Origin: Mesaphorura yosii
Lineage: Eukaryota > Arthropoda > Collembola > Poduromorpha > Tullbergiidae
NCBI GenBank assembly: GCA_009869945.1
Contig: WIXG01000413.1
Location: 1-61,241, forward strand
Reading direction: 5' to 3'
DNA: 61,241 bases
In this document: positions 52,373 to 61,241 of the stretch, piece after piece
How positions within the stretch are numbered: position 1 is the first letter of the stretch
How the letters are laid out: every line of letters starts with the position of its first letter
Translations under genes and position numbers: made by a program
The notes under the pieces: model-generated
Database searches by the model: none
Told to the model about the DNA's origin: nothing
The model's input: the letters and a program-made list of their open reading frames with translations, nothing else

Positions 52373-53760
52373 AGAATTTAAGTAGGCACAACGGCAAGCT
52401 TAAGTACGAATAACCGGTGTGTGAAAACCTGCAAATAAAGCTAAATTAGCAATAGTACTCTTTCAGCCCACCGGTTTAAATACAGTGAAAAGTAACAAAG
52501 ACTTGATAAGTTGTTTACCAAAGTTGTCGGTAGATAAAAGAACTCTGGAACCCCCAGAGCTCGTTCTTGACCAATCAGTCGTCAATCTAGTACACGGTTT
52601 GGATAAAGAAGTCTTCAAATTTGTCGTGCGAGCTAAAACTAACTATTAGAACGGTAAAGCTAACCACTTAACACTAGAGTAGTTGTGTAATTCACTAATT
52701 ACAAGCTTAATAAAAATAAATGGAACTCAGGCAGTAAAATTGACTAAACGGGCGCTGAAAGCAGTCACTAGTAGCAAATCCTGGACCGCACAACCCTTCC
52801 GTTGTATTTACGCTTTGTGTCAAATCTCAAATGGTTTTTGCCTGTTGCTGTTTCATGAATCGTGAGTCATATGAGATGTTCAATGCACTCAGCACAAAGG
52901 AAGATAATGAACTCTACAAACGGCCATGAGATTGACTTGGCGAGATGATCATCGCTTCCCAGAAGTCTCAGAACACAACACATGACGGTAGAAATGTGAG
53001 CGAGTGGGTGCCGTGTCAGTGTCAGCTTGTTAGCTAATGGTTTGGTCTCACTTATAATTATGCGGTTATTCAGACGACTCATCCTGAATGTTTATTATTC
53101 TTTCACCCAAATTGCGTCGTAGTCGCAGTAAATGATGTAAATGAATCTGAATGTCGAATTGATAAATGCTGGGTGCTCTTGTACTCTGAAGACTTCCGGT
53201 TAAAAATTACGCTTGCCACAAGTTCTACAGTTTTTTGATTTAATATCACTGATATCACATTTATAATGATTATGATTACACGCGCGCCGCGCGAAGCGTA
53301 GCACAAGTCAATCAAAAAGCTTCCAAACATTTTCATGCTTTATGAATGCTTCTAACAAATTGGCAGCCTTCTAAGATATCTATTGGTCTATTGTCACTAT
53401 TGAATGCAAAATTAGTTGCGCACGCTTAATGGTATCTCAGCTAGGGCGCCGTGAGGTGAAAGTTCAGCAATTCGAATACCCTTTCGTCCAACAGTTCCAG
53501 TCTAGTCGTATTCAGCTTAAAGGAACATCGATTACATTTTAATTTTATAATGTCTACGTTGCCTACTAGTCATCGGTTATCTTTCTACATTCTTAACTCT
53601 AACAAATAGCATAAGTGTCTGTACCTAAAACTAGAACTCTATTGTTATGTACTATATTGCTGACCTTGACCAAAATACAGATCTGTATTTCGACGTAGAA
53701 GAATACGTAGCCCCAAGCTGGTTAGCTGGAGTTGGAGGTTATCTCTGTGAACCTTAGACC
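52373..53760. other. Intergenic region between the caspase and ORP genes
   Basis: This holds the caspase 5' UTR exon and promoter and the ORP 3' UTR. A self-complementary CG run is at 53281-53293. No conserved coding exon is seen. Confidence 0.5.
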
Positions 53761-55851
53761 TTAGAAAACGCTACTAATTTCGGTTTTCGGTTGAGTCCAG
53801 TAATTTGCTTCTTTCAGCTGCCAGCTTTCACCAACTTTCTCAAACCAACTTGGGATCAATTCTGGCTTGTTCTTCAACATCTTTCTCTGCTTGTCCTCTA
53901 TTCTTTGCTTTTCTGCTGAAGCGACTTCCAAATCTCCTTCTTCCAGTTTGCGAATATCAGGACGTAATCTATTTCGAATGAAAGAAGCATTTAATTTGAC
54001 AATGAGTAATTAAATGACGTGTGCGCATGTCGCCACGCTTTGCGCTTTCACGAACCTTGAATCAGTTGGACACAAAGTCGCAGCAGGTGGAATTTCGTTT
54101 AAACTCATCGCAAAAAGCGTGAAATGATAATACTGAAGATAAAGAAGTCAAAATAATATATTTAACCAATGAATTCTGGTGCAAGTTGCAAGTATTCACA
54201 AAACATACCTCAGGTGCATAATCGGGTTTTGGAATAACTTCCCACAGTGTCTTCGAATTGGGAATGTCAATCACTTCTTCCACGTCTGCCTTTGGCATTG
54301 CGTCTTCAGTATCGGGAGATTCCTCTTCGCTTGGAGAACCTGTTGCTTGCTGAATCGATACACCAAATATTTGATGAATGAATGAATAAAAAGAATGTTT
54401 GCACAATGCATCGCCAAGTCGACTTACATCATTATTTATGCTGAAAGATCGTATTGATAACGAATTAAACTTCTGAAATATTTTCTTTGACTGTTTCGAC
54501 GGACTGACGGCAGGCGACTTCTTGGACTCTGAATTTGATGGCTCTCCTAATCTAAATTTGTGAGCATTTGCTTTGATATACTCCTCGTAGGAGCCGATGT
54601 CGGTTGAGAGAAGTGAGTCCGTCCATTTCCCGTACAAATACCTCAATTTCTTCTTACTGTTCAAACAAGAAACAATGCGTGCGTGAATGAATGAAATACG
54701 AATAAATTTTTGATTGTGAATTAATGTAATGGCAATGACAACTGGCACTTAACCAAAGCGAGTTAATATTGCATGAGATTCCAAAGTTCGGCCATCGGCT
54801 TACTTTGTGTCTGTCACGAAACCTTCCACGCGATGCAGCACGTTGTGGAACCACCCAGCAGGTTTGAAGTGCAGAATTGCCTTGAGCCCAGTCTCATTAC
54901 AAGCAACTTCCATTGTTCCGTGGTGCTCAATCCATAATTTCCCGACAATCACGTTATGAACGGAGCAGTACACATTATTCCACGTGTACGTTTCATTGAA
55001 CCTGTGGAAACATAATTGACGAATGCTTCAAAGGAGTGCTCTTGTTATGCATTATGAGGAAACCACATTCATGGTAGAGATTTGCTTACTTTTTCAAAAA
55101 TAGTGTCACTTTTCCTTTTGGATGCACCTCGATCGATTTACCCCACAGTTTTAATTTCGGGTAAATCCACCCATGGAAGACGAACGTATCGGACTCAGCG
55201 TGAAAGCATGAAACTGGCGGGTGATGGGACACTTGCTCACAAACCAAACTAACGGCGAGAACAACGACCATAAAATAGCAATTGACTTTCTCGCTTGTGC
55301 GCAATTGGATTGGAAATTTTTCTTGTTCTTACCGGTATCCATCTCGTACAAGTTCATACGTCTCGCCAAAGACGGGATTGAATGGTTTCCCGATTCGGTC
55401 CAGGTTGGACGCAAGACCGCTCACCGCGAACGCCGTGACAGCCTCGATTCGCTCCACTTCGTCTGTCGAATCAATCTTTAGCAGTTGGCTGTACTCCAGC
55501 GCCTCAGAAATACGTTGCAAGAAGGAAATCGGCTCATTGAACTGGATTGGCATCACGATTTTGGACAAATCTTTCCCGACACAACTTTTGAGCACCGACC
55601 AAATACTCAAGTCGTTCTTCGGAGTTTTGGCTGGAAGACGCGTTCTGTATAAAGCAAGAAGCAGGCACAGAGGTTGAAAGATTAGCATGAATTTTGCAAA
55701 CGAGAATGCTGCATAACTGATCTAATTTGGAAAGTTTTGCAATGCACACCGAATGTACATGTGGTAAAGTAATTAAATGAACGAGGTAAAATGAGAATGT
55801 GAATGTAAACGCTAAATGCCAAACGCCTTACCTTCTCACTGGTTCTTCCAT
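53761..55851 (-). CDS. Oxysterol-binding protein-related protein, short OSBPL1/2 type
   Basis: ORPs move sterol or phosphoinositide lipids between membranes. Exons: 55832-55851, 55333-55644, 55090-55248, 54804-55001, 54428-54656, 54209-54349, 54056-54132 and 53761-53968, giving 447 residues. The protein begins MEEPVRRTRLPAKTPKNDLS and goes straight into the lipid-binding domain: SIWSVLKSCVGKDLSKI, NEPISFLQRISEALEY, GKPFNPVFGETYELVR, the signature EQVSHHPPVS and HGWIYPKLKLWGKS. It continues with NNVYCSVHNVIVGKLWIE, YLYGKWTDSLL, LRPDIRKLEEGD and EKQRIEDKQR. There is no PH domain or ankyrin repeat, as in ORP2. A serine- and lysine-rich insert (SESKKSPAVSPSKQSKK) and an acidic stretch (SPSEEESPDTEDAM) sit between the GKWTD and final blocks. 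Longer isoforms from exons to the right cannot be excluded. Confidence 0.94.
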
Positions 55852-56118
55852 GATACAGACTCCAAACTACGAATTAGCCCAAATTCAGTGGGGTTAATAT
55901 AAAATACAAAAATAGTTTCGATTCAGCCGTTTGGTGCGAGAGGAATTTACAAGTTATTGATCGAGAAACACCAAAAGATTTGTTCGCTCTTCTTCTGTGC
56001 TGAGGTCGATGAGTACAAGCGAAGCACTGAAAGACGGCAGACGGGACATGCAAGACGAGTAAGACCAAGTCGTAATATCAACACTTTAATGGGTATTCTA
56101 AAAAGTTAGCGAGTACAT
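55852..56118. other. ORP 5' flank
   Basis: Probable ORP 5' UTR and promoter. Nothing else is recognised here. Confidence 0.4.
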
Positions 56119-56164
56119 GTTGTTCTTCTCACAACGTGGTCTTCACGAGTTGTTCTTCTCACAA
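56119..56164 (+). repeat. Direct repeat, two 16-base copies
   Basis: GTTGTTCTTCTCACAA occurs exactly at 56119-56134 and again at 56149-56164, 30 bases apart, immediately before the LINE remnant. It could be a tandem repeat or mark the edge of the insertion. Confidence 0.7.
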
Positions 56165-56422
56165 TGTTCAAAATCATGAAGTTTAATGTTGCTCCATTAT
56201 ATTTTAAAGAACTTTTTAAGGAAAATTGTGACTTCCATTCGTATTCCACTCGCAACAAGCAGCAACTCCGGCTACTTATTACCCCCGCAAAAGAAATGGA
56301 GAAAAAATGTATTTCTTACTATGGCGCAACTCTGTGGAACCAGTGTCGATGAAAATGATTCTGTTCTAGCTTTTAACACAAGATTAACTGATTATGCTTT
56401 AAATAATGTAAGTAGAATGTAA
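56164..56422 (+). mobile_element. LINE (non-LTR retrotransposon) remnant, C-terminal end of the reverse transcriptase frame
   Basis: The translated stretch reads DFHSYSTRNKQQLRLL, then KKCISYYGATLWNQ. This is the typical terminal module after the reverse transcriptase of CR1/Jockey-like LINEs (HSYNTR, GAKLWNSLP). The frame then breaks near 56340-56352 and continues one frame over as ENDSVLAFNTRLTDYALNN to a stop at 56422, equivalent to the Phe-Lys-rich final helix. Only the 3' end is present, as expected from 5' truncation. It is inactive. Confidence 0.75.
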
Positions 56423-57508
56423 GGCTGCGTTTTATTGTGCACGCTCCATGCTAATTTAATTAATTTTAAGTTCATTTGAGTTTTACTATTCACGCAATAT
56501 CAACTTAAGTTTGGTGTTGAGTGCTGGAAACGTAATGGCCTTGTAATAGGAAGTTGCTTTCGAATAAATAAAATAGAAATACATCAAGCTAGAGAGTGAA
56601 AGTCCTACCGCTGCCGTGTGGGCCGTGAGCCGTGTGAGTTGTGTGCTTGTGCTCGCTGTGCTGAGCCGCGAGCGAAACTTTCACCACTACCACGCTAAAT
56701 ACTCACTGAACGGATCAGCCAGCAAAACAATATCGTACATCGCCTCGGACTCCGGCTGCACAGAAGCCCACGCTACTACTTCACACTCAAAAACGGCTCT
56801 GTCGTTCGGGAAGATTTCCTGATTTGATTGTGCCCACGTTCACATACACACGTACAGCTTTCTACTGCGTCCGCGTCCTGCCCGCATCTGTGTGTAAATG
56901 AAGTTGAAGACTTGAGAAAGTGATTTTAGTGCTTTCCCCAAAGACCGCTTGCCTTTGTCTTCGGGACATGGACAGCATACATTGAACAAAAACTTTTGTG
57001 TTTACACTTTACATGAAATATTAAATTTCACTTTGACAGAGAGCAACGTGAAGGGAGAACACGTTCACGGACTGAATTGTTTAATCTTTGCTCATGGAAA
57101 TCTGATATTGATCCAACATTCTGACTCCGGCTGTGGCATTTGCCCGAACTATTCGAACTTTTACTACTGCTTTTATCTCACCGCTCACTTGTCATTACCA
57201 GAGCCCGAGACAGCCTCAAATTCTCTTGCGGTATGTCTGTTCTAGTGAAATGTGAAAGCCGCGGTCTCCGTCTCGGTGACGATCGCAGCATGAGTACGAG
57301 CTGTTGTGCTGAATTCCTATTCATAGCCCAGGCTAATACTTGGGTCTTAACCTTAACCTTCAAGTCAATTACATTTTCGATAATAAATAAAATAAAATAT
57401 CCTGCCTTATCCACTTTGGAATTTTATTCTCTCTCTGAGTGTTCAAATATCAAATACAAGAATATCTTGCTTATTGCTCTTTCGCCTTGTGCTTGACGTG
57501 ACCTGCAG
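56423..57508. other. Intergenic region, no gene recognised
   Basis: About 1.1 kb between the LINE remnant and the 3' end of the acidic protein gene. Possible poly(A) signals (AATAAA) occur on the plus strand near 56562 and 57381. No conserved coding sequence is seen. Confidence 0.45.
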
Positions 57509-58899
57509 CTAAAGTTGATTTTGATTGTCTTTTTGATCAGCATTCAGCAATACCTCGGCAGCAGCACACAGAGGCCACGGCCACCGACGCCGCCACTGCC
57601 ATGACCGTAACTGTGGCGGTGATGCACACTGTTGTAGCTGTACGCTGGTGTTGGCGTCTGTGCGCAGTACGTTCTTGGGGCCGGGCACGGACACGGACGG
57701 ACAACATTGCCGCAGACGGCAAATGTTGTTCGCTTGAAAAGTATTGCAGTACGACTGGCATAATTGTTGGTATTGTTGGCGCTGCTGCTCCATTTGCTGT
57801 TGCATCTGCACGTTGTACTGCGCAATTGCGTAAGGGATTGGACTAGAAGGAGCGTTACACGCTGCGCCTGTGCCTTGTCCGAGATTGTACGTCCTGAAGT
57901 TACAGTTGGTCGCCAAGAGCCCCGCCTGCCCTTGACCTTGCCCATTTTGCAGCTGTTTCTTGTTCTGAGGAAGGAAGCACACTTCTTCGCTTTGGTCACC
58001 GAATTCATTTCCCACAGGCATGGCTGGATCGGACCGTTGGACGTCCGGAGTAGCCACTGAGTTGTCGATGTTCACAATTTCCGTTCCAGGCTGAGGATAA
58101 TGCGCAAGCTTGATGGTAGTCTTGTGCGTGATTTTTCTGGGCAACTTGAAACTGATGGCACCCAAATCGTTTTTCGTGACTTGGATACCGCCCACCCCAC
58201 AACCACTGCTAATACCTTGGACGCTCTGCTGGCTTCCGTTGCCGCTGATTCCGCTGTGGCTTCTTTGGAGCAAGTCAGATTTCCTGCTGCTGCTTCCGCT
58301 TTTGAGACTATCTTTTGAGCTACCCTTGGATCCACTTTCGGTTGAGACGTGGTAGACGGTGGTGGAAAAGGGTGATTCAGAATTTCCTGCACTTGAAGAG
58401 CCCTTTTCAAATAGTTCGTCTTTCTTCGAGACCATCAGCTGGCTATCTCTAATTGCTCCAGGTTCAGCGCCTTCCTTCTTGTATTCGTCTTGATTGCCTT
58501 CTTTTTGTTCTTGAGTCTCTGAATCGTATTCGTTATCCTCACCCACCTCGTCCTGTTCGGGTTGTACGCCTTAGCCTAAGTTATGTTCTGACTCATTCAG
58601 TACTGAAGCTGCCCGAGACACTGGCTGTAAGTTTTAGAATCGAGAAACAGGCCACGTGTCACCGTCGCGTCACTGATAAGTGGGATCAAACTACGATCGG
58701 CTCGACTGAAACGCGTACCTTTTCGGGTTGCGTTTCTCCATTTTCATAATCAGTGAAAGCCAGATCTCGCAGTGCCGTCGCCGTTGATGGATATGGCGAC
58801 ACTTTTCCCGCTTTGGAGGGAGAGGCTTCCAATACTTTGATGCAGTGGGGCACCAGCCGACGGTGGTCGCGGGTCTTGCTTGGATTGTCTGGCCTTCAT
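57509..58899 (-). CDS. Unrecognised acidic, Ser/Gln-rich protein
   Basis: The main exon, about 57509-58552, reads on from an acceptor as DEVGEDNEYDSETQEQKEG. It contains a serine-rich tract (SGSSSRKSDLLQRSHSG), a compact non-repetitive block (ISFKLPRKITHKTTIKLAHY, PQPGTEIVNIDNSVATPDVQ), a glutamine-rich stretch (QMQQQMEQQRQQYQQLCQ) and a Trp/Arg-rich end. An upstream exon ending at 58719 (GTACGC donor) fits in phase. It reads RLVPHCIKVLEASPSKAGKV and then ALRDLAFTDYENGETQPEK. Its own start is unclear: no good acceptor is seen near 58899, and the frame joins the ATG at 59010 only with a one-base shift. No family is recognised. The KITHKTTIKL block looks the most conserved, but that is a guess. 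Confidence 0.5.
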
Positions 58900-59258
58900 G
58901 TGTGGAAGATTCATCTCGAGAGTAATGAGTTCTGCTTTTGATCGAACCCAAAATTTTTGAATGGCCGCATACAGGTTGAGTGATAATCCATCAGAAATCA
59001 GAATTCTCATCCAAAGCGAGCCTTGTTATGAGACACACGTGACGATGGCGACATGAATTCTATAGTAATCTACACACACGCTAGCTGATTGAATGAAGTA
59101 GTTACGGCTATGCACCAACGTTGTTCCGTTCCTACTTGCTGATAAACGCACAGCGTGTTGTAATTTTGAATCTTTCTTCCTGAAACCTGCAGTGAGTGAG
59201 TTGACATGAGTTGATTTGACAGCATCTGATCCAATGGCCCTTCCAAGAACAAGAAGCA

Positions 59259-60952
59259 ATGGACGTAAAGGAAAAGAAAGCGAATATCCGCAAATTTGTT
59301 CAGATTTCTATGCCCCAAAAGGAGGAACCCGAGGAGAAGGAATCGTCGACTCTGATTCGTTGGAAGGAGAGCAATCGGAGGGCACAATACCGCAAGTCAT
59401 CCATTCCATTTGTGGACCGAGTCTGCAAAGTCCGGTTCAATCGCGTGGCAACGTGCGTCACGTCGGTAAAGGAGGGGCCATACAAGCCGATTCTTGGGGG
59501 CTCACCGAAAGAAGAGGCGCTGGTGTCGCATCTAAAGCCCATTCTGAAAAAAACTGAGCATCCAATCTTGGTGGACTTGACGCTGTTGAAATCCAACAAA
59601 TCTACTGCAACCACCATCGCGTTCTTGGCCGCACCTCAGAGAATCAAAACGCTGACAAACGACGAGTTGATTGTATGCACCGGATTTCTTGGACATCTTG
59701 TGGGGCTGTTTTCGAAGACAGAACGTCAAGTTCGTGGAGTGTATGACATTCTGAGTTTCCCGTCTGCCACTTCCGATCGTGTTGAGCTATTTGGGCGGTT
59801 TAAAGCGACGTTAATGATTGGGACGCACCTAATTCACAGAATCTGCACCGTAACGAAAGAATCGACGAAGCCTAACGGCACCAGTGACGCGAAGGGCCGC
59901 AAGAATTCCAAATCTGCTTCATCAAAATCTAAAGGAAGGCGAGAGTTCACCAATCCGTACGTGATCAACTCTTCAGAAATGATCCACGCGACTGGACTCA
60001 CACAAAACTTGCTGACCAGAATTACGAATACCACGGCCGTGTCAAAGAAGTTCTTGAGAGCAAACAAGAAGCTACACCAACAGTTCGACGTCGTTTTCAA
60101 GAGACGAGCCGCCGACTTTTCCATACCTTTTGAGAGGACGCGGAGACCAGTCTACCCACAGGAGGCCATGCCAGAAAATGTCACACTTTACGAAAACATT
60201 GCTGAAACTGCTTATCCAGTTGACGGCAGCGTCGCGATTATGTTGAGCGCCGACGACATGACGATAAACACCGACATGGACTCAACAGCAGTTCCGATTG
60301 AATCGTGCACCATAGAAGAAGAGTTTGAGCTTCTGGACGTGATTCTCTCCAACAGCCACGACTTGCTCAAGTATGCCATGGGACAACTCGAAGTGGCCGT
60401 GGAATCGCTCAGCGATGCGTCTTTGCAGTCTTGCTACACAAACGTCAAGCTGAGGCTCGTCGACTTGGATTATGAATGTCACACCTTCGATCCTCTCGTC
60501 TCCGTCGAACTAAAGAACACGCTCTGCGAAATGGCGACGCGGAAGTCGGAGCTGCTCAACTTGGCGGAGAAGTTGGAGGAGTTGATGAGTTGGTGCCTGA
60601 AATTCATCACTGCACTTCACACGCACAGCATGCAGCTCCTGCACGGGGATCGGAAGGAGGACAAGAAGTATCGTGGGCTCCTTTGCGGAGCCTGCGCTCA
60701 GCAGAAGTTCGTGAACTACAGGGAGCTGATGGACATAATTAGCCACCTCCAAACCTCTGACTTGTCGATCACGATACCGATGCCTATCCGAATACAAATG
60801 ATAGTGTGAGTTATATTAGCAATTTTTACTGTTGTGATGATTCATGCCACGATGACAGCTTTTTTTATTAGAACCTCTTCTTTAATTGCAGGCAAAAGCT
60901 GCAGAATGCTGTGAAAATGAAACGTGGGACAAGCATGGAGGCGAGCAGTTGA
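59259..60952 (+). CDS. Unrecognised 535-residue protein
   Basis: The exon 59259-60805 is one long open frame. A GTGAGT donor after IQMIV and an acceptor before 60892 extend it to QKLQNAVKMKRGTSMEASS and a stop at 60952; reading through instead stops at once. The N-terminus is basic and charged (MDVKEKKANIRKFVQISMPQ). The middle is helical with a Lys/Ser-rich linker (GRKNSKSASSKSKGRRE), and the C-terminal third is acidic and leucine-rich (EEEFELLDVILSNSHDLLKY, SELLNLAEKLEELMSW), probably coiled or helical. No signal peptide, membrane helix or catalytic motif is seen. It stands head to head with the acidic protein gene, about 250-350 bases apart. No family is recognised. Confidence 0.75.
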
Positions 60953-61241
60953 AGAAATTGAAGCACACCGAAAATACATACAGGATTTATATAAGTACAT
61001 CGGTTTGTCATCAATTATCCCTACTCTCTTTTATTTTTCTATAATAAATGCAGCAGAATTTAACAAAATTCAATTCAATCGGACATGTGTAATTCACCCT
61101 GGCGTAAACCACGGCTGTCCTTTAATCCTGAATGATTCTATCTGGCTTAGCTTCGGTGCACTTGGCATGTCATGGTCATGATTCGGTTATGATGAGGTAG
61201 TATTCTCCTAGCTCCCAGTAGGGCACAACTTCCTCATGTGA
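60953..61241. other. Right window edge
   Basis: Probable 3' UTR of the 535-residue gene, with AATAAA-like ATAATAAAT near 61041. No further gene is visible. Confidence 0.4.

Noticed and set aside
53281..53293. CG-rich self-complementary run
   Set aside because: Short and isolated, with no CpG island around it and no link to a start site.

Overview
This is a nuclear window from a compact invertebrate genome. Its genes have many exons, GT-AG introns often only 65-120 bases long, AATAAA signals after several stop codons, and alternative first and last exons. No operons, bacterial ribosome binding sites, CRISPR arrays or phage genes are present. The orthologue set (copine, MTTP, ACSL, ETNPPL/PHYKPL, DCTN4, ZSWIM8, RPS14, HGSNAT, an effector caspase and a short ORP) is bilaterian. 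The caspase QACQG active site and the short introns suggest an arthropod, perhaps a crustacean or springtail, but I cannot fix the taxon by eye.

Layout. From 1 to 9.2 kb two minus-strand genes lie in tandem: copine (845-4796) after MTTP (5632-9232). A decayed copy of the MTTP 3' end lies beyond copine at the left edge. From 9.2 to 16.8 kb there is a long stretch with no recognised gene, apart from one candidate small secreted peptide. From 16.8 to 22.4 kb is a plus-strand ACSL gene with two first exons. From 23.2 to 26.4 kb is a minus-strand ETNPPL/PHYKPL-type phospho-lyase. From 27.9 to 30.8 kb a frame-broken TXNDC17-like gene (minus) and DCTN4 (plus) stand head to head. From 32.9 to 39.7 kb is a large minus-strand ZSWIM8. 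After 4-5 kb of mostly non-coding DNA come RPS14 (plus) and HGSNAT (minus), tail to tail, at 44.8-48.3 kb. An effector caspase (50.4-52.4 kb) and an OSBPL1/2-like sterol transfer protein (53.8-55.9 kb) follow, both minus. A LINE remnant lies at 56.2 kb. Two unrecognised genes then stand head to head: an acidic, Ser/Gln-rich minus-strand protein (57.5-58.9 kb) and a 535-residue plus-strand protein (59.3-61.0 kb).

I rebuilt exon structures by matching splice sites to conserved protein order. Summed exon lengths divide by three for copine (all four isoforms), ACSL (both isoforms), the phospho-lyase, DCTN4, ZSWIM8, RPS14, HGSNAT, caspase, ORP and the 535-residue protein. Only MTTP and the TXNDC17-like gene fail, each by exactly one base.

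Several genes concern lipids (MTTP for lipoprotein assembly, ACSL for fatty acid activation, ORP for sterol transfer, the phospho-lyase possibly for phosphoethanolamine breakdown). In an animal genome this clustering is not evidence of joint function. The most notable observations are the KDEL end of MTTP, the paired alternative first and last exons of copine, anchored and anchorless ACSL N-termini, the duplicated MTTP 3' segment flanking copine, and the degenerate active site of the TXNDC17-like gene. I see no clearly new multi-gene system.
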